Positions 12,394-22,800 of a stretch of 64,000 bases of DNA are shown here, piece by piece; position 1 is the first letter of the stretch, and each line of letters starts with the position of its first letter. The translations under genes were made by a program, and so were the position numbers. The notes beneath the pieces were generated by a model that searched no databases, was not told the origin of the DNA, and worked only from the letters and a program-made list of their open reading frames with translations. Origin of the DNA: Areca catechu. Its lineage: Eukaryota; Streptophyta; Magnoliopsida; Arecales; Arecaceae. The stretch is taken from assembly GCA_021397845.1 (NCBI GenBank), contig JAHSVC010000029.1, forward strand, positions 564,501 to 628,500. Reading direction: 5' to 3'.

Positions 12394-12760
12394 GAGATTT
12401 TCTTGCTAGCAGTCAAGCGCATTTTACGTTATATAAAAGGCACAGTTGATTTTGGTTTACGTATCACCAAATCTGCAGATCACTCTTTAATTGCCTATTC
12501 TGACGCCGATTGGGCTGGTTGTCCAGATGATCGAAGATCTACGGTTATTGCATATTCTATGGTCCAAATCTGATCTCATGGAGCTCTAGGAAGCAACGAA
12601 CTGTATCCCGGTCTAGCGCCGAAGCTGAATATCGAGCTCTAGCTGCAACTACAGCCGAAATTCAATGGTTGTTATTCCTCCTTCGTGATACTAATCAGGT
12701 GCTTCAAACTCCACCCTTAATTCGATGTTACAATATTAGTGCGACTTATCTTGCTTCCCA
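12394..12760 (+). pseudogene. Ty1/copia RNase H fragment
   Basis: The frame starts with AVKRILRYIKGTVDFGL, the RT-RNase H junction of copia elements, then SLIAYSDADWAGCPDDRRST with the catalytic aspartate. After a one-frame shift near 12555-12575 it continues as LISWSSRKQRTVSRSSAEAEYRALA and IQWLLFLLRD, the usual C-terminal RNase H blocks. It stops abruptly near 12760, before the remaining catalytic region, where unrelated sequence begins. It is a decayed nuclear retrotransposon fragment on the same strand as the RT piece at about 9 kb, but not contiguous with it. Confidence 0.85.
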
Positions 12761-13345
12761 CGGAGCGAGCTCCATCATAATTTCATTCTCTGCCGGGGTA
12801 CACGATTTGCCAAAAGCATTTTCCCCAATGGCCAATTTGTATCAAATGGTAGAATCGCTGCCATCCTAAACAAAGACTCTGTTGTCCTGGAGAGAGTTGA
12901 AGACCGAGGCGGCTTTGTATAGTAAGGGTAGTAGCATAATATATGGCTGAGATATCAAACCTCAGAGAGTAAATATGTGGTCACCAACGTTAGAGGCCCT
13001 ACCACTCTTACTGAACTGCCTCTACTACAGCTATGAAAGGGAGAGATAAAGCAATAAATCTTTGTTTATTGGTTATTTTCACGAATGAAAAGGACAATCC
13101 AAAGTGGACATAACGTAAATCAAATAGAAGTCACATTGAATTTTTCAGCAATATGCTTGAAAGAGTTTTATTCAAAAACGCCAGTGCTTTCTACACCTGG
13201 TGTAACGGCAGAACAAGATCCTTGAAAAGATCGACAGTGTCATTCATCGTGGGAGAAGCCTGCCCCAGTCATTTTTTCGGATACTTTCCGTTCGCTCAAC
13301 CATTGCAGGATCACCGGGGAGGGAAGGTTCATAGGATGTGCACAG
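12761..13345. other. Spacer before the Tat-like extra ORF
   Basis: No domain is recognised. An open frame at 13153-13479 overlaps the start of the DUF7745-like ORF and may contain its degraded N-terminal part in another frame. Confidence 0.35.
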
Positions 13346-14412
13346 TTGTTGTGTATGTGGATAATGAGTCATATCCGACCTCCGCCGTCCTTCCGGTTTC
13401 CCGAAATTCAGTTTACATCCTACATTTTCAGCACAAGCAATCCATTGAAGGAATTTGCTGTAGCAAACTGGGATGTTGAGTCCCCGGGGAAGGCACAATG
13501 GATCCGTACGCTCAAAAGCCTGACAGATGACCAAGTAATTTGGAGAGCAGCATGGACGCCCCAAACGCCGGTCTTGTATCGCTGCGGTAATTACCCGTGG
13601 GTCATTTTGCTGGGACTATGGGGTAGTATCAGCTACGCACCAGCAATGGTCCGCCGACAATTGGGGTCTCTACAGTTCATCCCCATGACACACGGGTTAA
13701 AGGATTGGGAGTTCGCCTACGGAGTTCCGAATACGGCAGACATAATTCGAAGAGTGGCCGATCTATGGAAAGAAACACAACGAGTCAAAACGGGTCGACA
13801 TTCAAACCAAGCGGCCCCAGGGTACTTATCGTGGCAAGCTAATCGAGGCAAGGGCCTTGTAGCCCCAAAGGTGCCAGAACTATCAATGCCAATGGAGCTT
13901 GGACCCCACACCTGTGCGGATGAGGCAAAAGCCCAGTGCGAAACAACGCACCAAGAACGTGCTTCCCTCGTCACCGAAAAGAAGAGACTCCAAAAGGAAG
14001 TTAACCTGTGGGCCCATCGGGCTATAGAAGTAGAAGCAAAGTGTGAAGAACTTCAGAAAGCTGGAAGTATAGAGTCTCGCGACGAAGCGAGGAAAAAGGC
14101 TGCAGGAGAGCTCGAGGCACGATGCAAGCAGTTGGAGGCTCAGTGCGAACAATTGCAGGCCACCCCTATGCAAAACAAAACAATGAATATATAGCACTCC
14201 GAGAGGAGTATGAGGTTACACGCCACAATCTGGAAAAGCTCACCCACACTATGGAGATCGTTGCCAGAGAAGCACTAAGGATCGCAGATGAAGCCGGGGA
14301 GATTGCAGTCAAAGTTTCTCCATTACATCTTCAAGAAAGGGAAATATCTAGCTTCTTAAATCAAGTCCGCAGGAAATTGACTCGTTATGGACTTGCAACA
14401 CTTAGGAAATAA
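13346..14412 (+). pseudogene. Tat/Ogre-type retrotransposon ORF1 (DUF7745-like plus coiled coil)
   Basis: The 282-codon frame 13346-14194 carries a central block, QVIWRAAWTPQTPVLYRCG, WVILLGLWGSISYAP and RRQLGSLQFIPMTHGL, typical of the plant retrotransposon domain known as DUF7745. A long alanine-, glutamate- and lysine-rich coiled coil follows from about residue 190. One frame change at about 14160-14190 moves the coiled coil into the frame that runs to the stop at 14412. The N-terminus is poorly conserved. It lies about 300 bp upstream of a gag fragment on the same strand. That order, an extra ORF before gag, is characteristic of Tat-lineage Ty3/gypsy elements such as Ogre. No role in mitochondria is expected. 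Confidence 0.7.
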
Positions 14413-14722
14413 GAAGTCAAGTTAGGGTGCATAATGATGCAACTCTTCTGTTTCTATGCTTTGAGGCTACATTGGAATGTCAATGTAACTTTTACTGTAT
14501 CGTTAATCTGAGTTGAAAGTGTCTTTTGAAACAGGTCGTTTCCATAGCAAACCGACATAGGACTACTCATGCATCATTACCATAAAAAATGAACTGAAAA
14601 ACGGACCTATAACTTTCAATCCCAGAAAGAACAGGTACCATCTAAAATAAATAATATTAAACATAGCTCCGAAAGGTGCTCGTCCTCATCATCCCTACCG
14701 GACCGGACTGAAAGCTAGAATC
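14413..14722 (+). other. Retrotransposon ORF1-gag spacer
   Basis: AT-rich, without an ORF, between the extra ORF and gag of the same element. Nothing else is visible. Confidence 0.4.
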
Positions 14723-15730
14723 ATGGAAGAGCAACATCAGAGGCAAAATAATGACAATGATCAGCAAGATCAGATAAACGAGCTAAGGGACCAAGTGGCT
14801 CGAATACTAGACATCCTTTTGGGGAAAGGAAAAGGAACCGCGGAGGAGACGCACCCACCGGCAGCCCTTCCTACGACCGAATCTAACGGCCCTTCGTCTT
14901 CAAATCAAAGGGTGCCTCACTGTACCCACCGGGGTACGCTGTCCAACAACAGGGGCCGCAGCCACATATCGCTCCATCGCCATCCCTAACACAGCAATAT
15001 GCATATCCTTTTCCTGGGGGGCAGGCGATGGCCGGCCCGCAACCAGGAATGCAATCCTATGCATACCCTGCAATCCCTCCTTACCAAGCACAATCAACAG
15101 TTCACCAGGGAGAACAGCCTAATCACCCGATCGTGGTACCAGATCTTGATGACCCCAAGGTACAATCGGGGTTTCAAAAGAACCCTCCTGATACTTTCGA
15201 GGATCCTTCGGCAAAGGAGAAGCGAGAGTTCCTAGAAGAAAGGCTCAGGGCCATTGAGGGAACCAATATCTATGGGACGGTGGACGCCCTGGAATTATGT
15301 TTGGTCCCTAACGTAGCCATCCCCCATAAATTTAAGGTTCCTTACTTTGACAAGTATGATGGAACCACGTGCCCTAGAAGCCACCTTATCATGTACTGCC
15401 GGAAAATGGCCGCATGTGCTCATGATGATAAACTCCTGATCCACTTTTTCCAAGATAGCCTTACGGGAGCCGCTTCCCGGTGATATATACAGTTAGATCG
15501 ATCCCACATTCGCAAGTGGAAGGACTTGGCTGACGCCTTCCTCAAGCAGTACAAGCATAACATTGATATGGCCCCAGATCGCATGGATCTCCAAAACAGG
15601 GGAAAAAGGGGACCGAAGGCTAAGGCAAGGCATTACTTCTTCGAAGTAGTGCTTTCTTCTTTCAAACAGACTCTATTAATATTCCCCTATTTTCAAGAGT
15701 TTCAAAGGCCTGAAGGATATATTATTTAGA
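14723..15730 (+). pseudogene. Ty3/gypsy gag remnant
   Basis: The frame opens with a glutamine- and asparagine-rich start (MEEQHQRQNNDN). It shifts near 14950-15030 and continues through a proline/glutamine-rich linker to DPKVQSGFQKNPPDTFEDPS. The gag capsid domain follows: IPHKFKVPYFDKYDG, SHLIMYCRKMAACAHDDKLL and IHFFQDSLTGAASR. A TGA at 15481 interrupts it where tryptophan is usual. After the stop it goes on with KWKDLADAFLKQYKHN and DMAPDRMDLQN, then degrades by about 15660. No zinc knuckle or protease follows, so only the capsid part survives. It appears to belong to the same element as the ORF at 13346-14412. Confidence 0.85.
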
Positions 15731-16442
15731 GATGCGGAAAATACGTTGGATGCTAAGAATACGGTGGAAGAATACGGTCTTTGAAGGACCCACGGGGAAG
15801 GGAAGGAAAAGACAGAGCGATGGTTCCTGCTTTCAGTTTGGATTGCTTTGGGCAGAGCGGTAATGGTGAAGTATTGCTAAGAGTTAGCAGGGGAAGAGCT
15901 TAGAAGAGATTAGCGCTTTGGTTAACAGTGGAAATTTTCCCTCGTAAGGCCGAATTAATCAACAAGCAACCATAGTCAAAGAGTATGCTTTTGGGGGAGC
16001 CCAGGAAGTTAATTCCCAATAAAGATATCCCCATAGTCAATCTATTAACTATGAAAGGTATCCCAATAGGAAAAGCATCAATGAGAAAGGGCACCCATAA
16101 AAGCTTTGGAAGTAGGGATTTAAGCGAAGAATAGCCATAGTCTGATAGCGGAGTTAAGTGGAGAAGTAACTAGGAGAATCAAGACAAGCAATACAGAAAG
16201 GAAGAGATTAGGGGTTTGTTTAACTAAGCACTGGATGCTCCATTTCTTTGGCGTTCATGAGACCAACAAGGGGAAAAGGGGTGAAGTTAAAGTCCAGTTC
16301 AGGTATCCTTCCACCGAAGGAACATTCCTCTGGCTACCAAGTACAAGCTATCACTTGAGCCCTCTCCTTGCGAAGCTTTGGATAACAAGCCTGTCCAACT
16401 CCCTCTCTTCATAGATCAGCGTCCGATGCATGTGCTAACTCC
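15731..16442. other. Intergenic DNA, no gene recognised
   Basis: A/G-rich sequence without a supported ORF. The 64-codon minus frame at 15900-16094 has no recognisable motif. Confidence 0.45.
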
Positions 16443-17251
16443 TTGTGGGCCGCTTTCTTCGTACTTTGGCTACGCCGATGTGTCGTTCCATGCAACAAAG
16501 GTGACTACATTGACCCAGGGTTATTCTACATTGTAGCGCGGATGGCTACAAAGACAGGGGTGGCCTTATGCCCTGCAATGATTGCCACGCTGTGTAGCGG
16601 GTTTGCGAAGCATACAAAGAAGGTTTCCAAAATTCATGAACACTCGACCCCCTACCCTGGTCATTACTTTTACGCCTGGTATGTTATGCACTTCCATGTG
16701 TTCCATTCTCTGAAAAGCGAATCAAAGCCCGAGCACGCGCATCTGGCGCGGTTGGAAAGCCAGGGCTTTCACAACTGCTCTCTTCAAGAGGCTCGAGAGA
16801 TATTACGTCAGAAAGACATGATGACCCGGTTCGTCCCCCTTTCGCTACTGACATGGTGCTTTTTCTAAAGGATGATGGTCCTAGAGGACGCTCCTCCCTG
16901 TCCAACTCCGACATAATCTGGCTTCGCTTCATTCGGCCTAAAACATTCGTCTTTCGTCAATCTAATTCGGTCGAGCTGCAGCCTTATTTACCCAGCCGCT
17001 TTGCAATTCAACTTGGCTATTGTCAGAGTAAGGTTGGTAACCCAAATACTGACTTAGCCCGAAGCGGTAATACGGTTGATGCTGCGAGGGCATGGTTCGA
17101 TTACACGGATGTTGATACAGGCTCTTCCTTCTCTGGCCCCGTCTTGGGCAAAGCAGTACACTGGTCCCATGAGCACGTCAGATGCTGGAGTCAGTCGATG
17201 GTGTCAACCAGCCTTCCACGCGCCAGCCCGTATGTTTTGGTCTTTCGGTAG
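16443..17251 (+). pseudogene. Plant mobile domain (PMD) protein fragment
   Basis: The frame 16443-16868 begins with FFVLWLRRCVVPCNKGDYIDPGLF and continues MATKTGVALCPAMIATL and GHYFYAWYVMHF. After a frame change at about 16855 the text continues as SDIIWLRFIRPKTFVFR and ELQPYLPSRFAIQLGYCQ. These blocks follow the layout of the plant mobile domain (aminotransferase-like, PF10536), found in the nuclear MAIL/MAIN proteins and captured by many plant transposons. Lacking an N-terminus and split between frames, it is a pseudogene. The reading weakens after about 17080. It was probably carried by an LTR or MULE-type transposon. Confidence 0.7.
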
Positions 17252-19870
17252 ATAGAAGCCTGCCTTGGACCAGCGAGATGCTTCCCGATGAGGAGAAGCA
17301 TGAAGAAGACTAAGACGCAACTCTTTACCTCAGCTCACTAATCTTGTTCTGATCAAGGACTTTCAACCGCTTATTCGCTCTGCACACGAACGAGACTAAA
17401 TGGGGCGCTACACCGGTCACCAGGGCATCAGTTGTCCAAGCTCTCACGCTTATGGAATGTCCTGGCCATACTGCTCTATGGGGAAGGCCACAACGCAGGG
17501 ACGCGGCAAGATCGCAACTACCCGGCTACACTCACTCCTATCGGGTCACTATCCTATGGCTGGAAACACAATTGGAAACGACCTCCGTCATCACATGCAT
17601 TGAGCAGGGTAGGGATCAGCAACACAGACCAAAGGCACCGCGCCTCGGCATGACTCTCACAGCACCGGCTGCTTACAGGCAAGGAGCCAGAACAGGAAGA
17701 CAATGAACAACCACTCGCTGTACACGGCTGAAATACCACTAGATCAAAGAGGAACAGGTGCTGTAGTGTAGGCAAAGCAAAGAACAAACAGAGTAGGAGA
17801 TAGGGCTGCCAGAAAGGGGTCCATAAATGATGGACTGTGGATAGGGGGAAAGCGGAGGGGAGATCGACCGCCAGCAGCAGCAACCGTTGTTTAGCACGAC
17901 ACAGCAGGAAACTGAATAGGCACGGAAGGACGCATGCAGATAGACAGGCAGAAACAGAATAGCAAACCGCCATTACGGTAGCACGCTTGGTGTGAGCAGG
18001 CTAGGCTATAAGGGAAAGGGCAGACATGCGCCAAAGGCAGAGCCATACAAGGAGCACGCCCACTGAAGAGAGCACGCCACAAAGCAGAGCACAGAGCGCA
18101 CGACCAGCGAGCCAGCACCATAAGCAAAATTCGCTCCATGCGAATTCCCCATACGATACGTATCCTCACTCACAGACTGTAATCCAAGCTGCACTTCGAG
18201 TTAGAGAGAGAAAGCCTTCCCTAAGGTGATAGGGATAAAGCGCTCTACGGACCGCTCATGGACGAAGCGATGAAGGATTCCACTGGACAATTAGAAATCC
18301 TATGTGTTAAGCATTGATTGCAACATCGGTTTAGACGGATCCAACACGTAATCGACTCGAGGAGAAATGGTCCCTTCGGATCTATTCTATCGAAGAGATC
18401 TTTCCCTATTTCAATTGTCGATTTCGGTCGGGAGACTACTCTAGAAAGATTGATTCCAAAACCACAACTGTACACCACCAAAGGGACCACGAAAGCAAAT
18501 ATGAGCCCCGAGACTAGGATCCAGCCTTCTTCCGAGAGGAAAGAGCGGCTCAAGAAGTGGAACTACTAAGACCAGCGAGGGTCATCCTTTCTTGAATCGT
18601 AGCTCTCTCACTTAACCTGACCTGCCTACCACTTAGAGGTTCATTTTCCAGCAAGTACCAAAAGACCAATGTTTTTCCGGTCTCAACCAATAAGGAGCTT
18701 CTTAAGAGGCGGAGGGAACTGCCCAAGGCTATAAGGTTAGGAAGGAGAGGAGGGCGTAGCTTTAAAAGTGAAGGAGTTGTCCCTCAGAGATGAAGGAGCT
18801 GTTCGTTCGCCCAGGGCCCGAAGTACTGTGCTATCCCCCCGCCTAAGGTTTTAGAGGTTGCTGAGTGGAGCACTTCCGGGGAACGGGCCGTGGGCGGGTA
18901 GAAAGAAGAGAAGGAACCCGACTTCCCTCGATAAGGGAGGGACTGTTCATGTCGCTATTAGGTAAATCGATTCAGAGGTTGATTCCGGCCCTCAAAACGC
19001 ACGAGAATTGTTTTAGGGTGAATCACCTGTGAGGTACGAAAAACGGACGTTTTTATGGGCAGACTTTGAATCCCGTCGGACAAGGACTAGATCACACCGA
19101 GCGCTCTTGGTCAATCCTCCGAATGAACAAGCAGACCAAGGAAAGTGCTCGCTTATAGTCACACCTGTCTTTTGCCCCTGCTCAAGCGTCCCAGCCTTTA
19201 CCTTAGGGGGAGGTTTGACTACTCAGAAGAGTTAGACTTGGCTTATGCAGGCGGACATGTGTATGGAGATGCTAATGTGTATGGGAGTGCCGATAGAGAT
19301 GGGTGGGTGGGAGTGTTTATAGAGATTCTAAGACGTGTATCTATCCGTACGAAGACGCCGATCCCAGGGATGCGTCTGCCTTTGCAAGTGCAGGTGTGGA
19401 TGAAACGACCCGTGGAAAAAGAGAAAAGGGATCTGCTGTTTCGACGCCGCTGTGGATGCGGGATTGGAAAGGCTTTTTGTGGTGGCCTCTAATGCAAAAA
19501 AGAAGGAATGCAGATGGGGCCTCAGATTTGGAAGCCCTTGACGGTTCGGGTGGGGCTGCTTTTGGTTCGGAGAATGCTTGCCTGTTTCGGCTTTACGCCT
19601 TTTTCCCATGCATGGAAGGTGGAGGGTCGCAGACCGCTCGACGAGTGGAAAGAAAAGAGGTCGGCCACTAAGGTTGTAGCTATTCGAGGATTCCGGCTGA
19701 AGAGAGCACATGCCCATTTTTTATAATCACCTGACCGGTGTGTATAATAAATTCATAACCAGACTCGCAACTGATTTGTAGCAGGCTAAGAAAAAGAAGA
19801 AGAGTAGGGATTTTACAGACCAAAGAATGGAATAGGCGAAAGCCTCGTCTCAGGCCGGGTGTGGCCAGTC
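17252..19870. other. Intergenic DNA, mostly unassigned
   Basis: Many overlapping short frames occur on both strands (for example 17400-17706 plus, 17554-17973 minus, 19145-19717 both). They read as chance ORFs in C/G-balanced DNA with no family motif. One minus frame with a hydrophobic segment is listed separately. Confidence 0.4.
18245..18553 (-). CDS. ORF102, hypothetical single-span membrane protein
   Basis: This minus-strand frame of 102 codons encodes a short charged start (MSRSFLSEEG) and a strongly hydrophobic segment, WILVSGLIFAFVVPLVVYSC, at about residues 11-30. A hydrophilic, basic and cysteine-containing tail follows. I do not recognise a homologue. A small ORF with one membrane segment fits the pattern of the chimeric ORFs common in plant mitochondrial genomes. 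An antisense frame of 83 codons overlaps it, and nothing shows that either is translated. Confidence 0.25.
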   Translation of the reverse strand: MSRSFLSEEGWILVSGLIFAFVVPLVVYSCGFGINLSRVVSRPKSTIEIGKDLFDRIDPKGPFLLESITCWIRLNRCCNQCLTHRISNCPVESFIASSMSGP

Positions 19871-19871
19871 A

Positions 19872-19883
19872 GCTCTGATACCA
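19872..19883 (-). mobile_element. Second retrotransposon primer-binding site
   Basis: The minus strand again reads TGGTATCAGAGC. The adjoining LTR side reads ...CCAAGTA rather than ending in CA, so the LTR end is degraded or the match is fortuitous. The bases beyond (about 19890-20060) contain poly-A runs and no ORF with a known motif. Confidence 0.45.
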
Positions 19884-20439
19884 TACTTGGGTTGTGAAAC
19901 CCCCTGCTTTAAGGTTTTCGAGAGGAAAGGAAAAAAAAAAGTGATATGAGCAGCAGGAAAAAAAAAGTATTTAAGGATAGACCTTATGGTTATTATTCTT
20001 TGATGGTTCACACACGAGCCGTGGTTCTGGAGTCGGCATAGCTCTTTATTTACCCATGGGGCCATGAGAATTCTAGTTAGACTTCCCGACCAACATAGCC
20101 GAATATTAAGTGGTTTGAAGATAGGCTTTCGAGATGGATATTCCTATGGAGAAGATTTCAAAAACAAGGGATGAGAAAGAACAGCCTGGAAAGCTAATTG
20201 TGGACAACTTTTTGAAGTGCTTCAACCACATACATACTCATATCTAGGATGGGTAATAAGCAAGCGGATGTAATGGTAGCCAAGACATCCATGTTGTCTT
20301 TCACTGATGATAATCCCCTTTGCATTATAGGTGTAAGGCAAATTCCAATGCCTGCACATCACTGTTTTGTTATAAGCCTTTCACTCTCCCAGCCTGTGCC
20401 AACATGCCTAAACTTTTGTTCTAAAACAAAAAAGACTAT
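19884..20439. other. Spacer with decayed pol-like sequence
   Basis: The plus frame at 20249-20467 leads directly into the integrase fragment and may be the degraded RNase H-integrase linker of that element. No catalytic motif can be seen before 20440. Confidence 0.35.
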
Positions 20440-21060
20440 GCCCCGCGAAGGGGATTTGTTGTTCTAGGAAATGTGTTGTACCGTAGATCCTTCGACAGAA
20501 CCAACCTTAGATGTGACGACACGGCTCAACAAACCATTCATGAAACTCATGCAGGAGCATGCGGTGGTCACATTAATGGACATGCGCTAGCTAAGAGAAC
20601 TTCTTAGGTTAGGGTACTATTGGCTGGCTTACTATGGGGAAGGGGAGAAGGACAGCATAGAGTTTGTGCGTAGGTGTAAGGAGTGTCAGACTCATGGGGA
20701 TTTCATCCATGCCTCCTCAACGTCTTTCTTTCACACCCGCTTTCGACCGTCCAATTCTTCCTCTAGTCATGGTCACCATTTTGTTATCACCGCTACAGAC
20801 TACTTCACCAAGTGGGTTGAAGCAATACCAATGGCCTTAACCGATTGGAAAGGCGTGGCATGCTTCATCTACACTCATCTTCTTTATTGAATCGGTCTTC
20901 CTAAGTCTATAGTCTTAGATAACGCCGAACCGGGGGAATATATGCAACCGGAGTTTAGGATTACTAAAAATTTTAGCACCCTTCCGGTCAAGCTGAGGCC
21001 ACAAACAAGACCACGCTTAGTATCCTAAGCAAGACTGCTAAGGAGAAAAATGAGGATTGA
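20440..21060 (+). pseudogene. Ty3/gypsy integrase fragment (zinc-binding and core)
   Basis: Plus-strand reading gives NVLYRRSFDRTNLRCDD, then the histidine pair of the integrase zinc finger (ETHAGACGGHINGHALA, about 20535-20590) and its cysteine pair (RRCKECQTHGDFIHA, about 20667-20712). The catalytic core follows with FVITATDYFTKWVEA (first aspartate, about 20781-20825) and a degraded second block, LPKSIVLDNAEPGE, near 20900-20935. A weak end resembles the region around the catalytic glutamate near 20985-21020. Stops at 20604 and 20887 and small shifts break the frame. It is a Tat/Ogre-like integrase piece from a nuclear retrotransposon. Confidence 0.85.
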
Positions 21061-22673
21061 CATTTGAAACCTTAAATACAAGAAAAAACACTCTTTTTAC
21101 TATGGTTATGTCGAAAGAAGAGAGCTGACCCTAAACAGAGAGAGGAGAACGCAGAGCTTGAAGAAAGAGAGCAGATCACAGAGCTAGCTTTAGCCGAGAA
21201 CCTATATCTATACTATAGCCCGCAAACCGAAGTTTCGCACCCCACACGGTTGTTCATCAGAGGAACTTTTCGCGAGCTCCCTGGGCAGACATTGCATAAA
21301 ATCTATCTGGTTGACTGAAGCAGGGATACCCCTTACGGTTCATTACCTCGCCCTCTCTAGTTGAGATTTCCCTTCGGAAGGGGGTCTAGACCAATGTGCC
21401 GGTGCTCGTTATCTGGCTTTCGTGTGTCGATCTTTCTGAATCGGTTTCTTGATTTGGTATTTTTCTATTGCGTGTCCTTTCCCGCCTCCGTCCTTCCCTT
21501 CCCTTTCCTCGCTGTTCAGTTTCCTGAGCTCGTTGCTGCCGTCTCCGCGGGCGCCGTGCGAGGTGCAGTTCCCGATCGAGTTGCAGATTCTTTCCATTGT
21601 TTCCGGCGCGGCGTAGACCTGATCAGTCTATTCCTATTCTTCCGGTTCTTTGGCTGTATCTTCTGTCGCTCCGGCTGCAGCTTCTACCTCTAATTAAGTT
21701 TTATTATATAAAAATATTCTTCTTAATTTAATCAACTGCATATTCTAATTCGGGATCTAGCTTTGCCTATTCGACCTCGTTCCATCGCCTTTTCCTTAAG
21801 AGATGAGGGCTTTTCCGGACGATGGAACGAGGTCTCTACGCCTGTGACCGGCTACTATATCAAAACCGCCATCCGTAACTACGTGACCATCAAGCTATGC
21901 CCACAGAGCCCTAGAAAGTGCATCTTGCTCGGATGAACCTTATTCATGAAGGAGCGAGGGGCGCCTAATAAGGGCTTCTCAACCCAGCACCACTCTTTGC
22001 CTTCTTGCTTGGCCTATCCTTTCCTTTCTGGACTTGTTATCCCTCCTCTTTTCCACCCTATAGCGGCGCTTGCTTGATGAGTTGACCGTTCTGTTCTCTT
22101 TGAACTGGCCGATCCCTTCATGATTGCATCTGACCCCGTCTCCCTTCCTTTGCGCTAGCAGGTTTCCCTACCTATTTCAAAATGGATACCCTTGTGAATG
22201 CCTTGCTGTTGAAGGAGAGACTCTATGTCTTTGAATCACCGTTCAACGAAGAGAGGCCAATAGCCGTACCAGAAAGCTGTCCCCGGGAAAACCGAGACCC
22301 ATGCTGACTCTATTAGATGAGTGGTTGACGAAGGTCTGATTTCGCCTTTGAGCAGAACAACAAACAACTAAAGGAAACTGTCCCATCCCCGCTTCCTACC
22401 TCTGAACAGGACGAGCTCAGCTTCCGCTCCCTCACCTGAAAAAAAAAGGGCGAGCCCGGCGGAAGCTCAATTGACTGACGAAGCCACTTTTCTTTTCCTC
22501 TGTAATCTTTGTACCCGACTGAAACAAAGAAAGGGATATGCTATCCGTGGAGTTGGTTCCGCTTCCACAAAGGGGATCTGCAATTGGATCTTCAACTGCC
22601 TCTGCTTCAATTTGTGATGAAAGGTCGACTAGTTCTGGATTGGGGAAGGGAAGTCCACACAATGCAAGGCTAG
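21061..22673. other. Intergenic DNA with one strong hairpin
   Basis: The frames at 21361-21693 (plus, 110 codons, phenylalanine-rich) and 22432-22662 (minus) show no domain. A 15-bp inverted repeat at 21773-21834 is listed separately. Confidence 0.45.
21773..21834. repeat. 15-bp perfect inverted repeat (hairpin)
   Basis: The left arm gacctcgttccatcg (21773-21787) is the exact reverse complement of the right arm cgatggaacgaggtc (21820-21834). The 32-nt loop contains ttttcc on both sides. In plant mitochondria such stem-loops often stabilise transcript 3' ends, but no gene ends here on either strand. It could also be the remains of a small inverted-repeat element. Confidence 0.75.
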
Positions 22674-22682
22674 TGGTATCAG
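22674..22682 (+). mobile_element. Possible primer-binding site upstream of gag
   Basis: The nine bases tggtatcag match the first nine of the initiator Met tRNA primer-binding site, then diverge (ttgag in place of agc). The site lies about 120 bp before the gag ORF on the same strand, a plausible leader length. No LTR end in CA precedes it, so support is weak. Confidence 0.3.
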
Positions 22683-22800
22683 TTGAGTGAATCGGTCAAG
22701 CTAAGACCGGAAAACGTGGGTTCCTCAACCAGAAAGAGATTGTGGGGAGACAAGATCAGACCATGTCAGTCATAAAGAAATCCAATCCGGCCAAGACCAG

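Noticed and set aside
17554..17973. 139-codon minus frame rich in cysteine and leucine
   Set aside because: Overlapping plus-strand frames and low-complexity composition with no motif point to a chance ORF.
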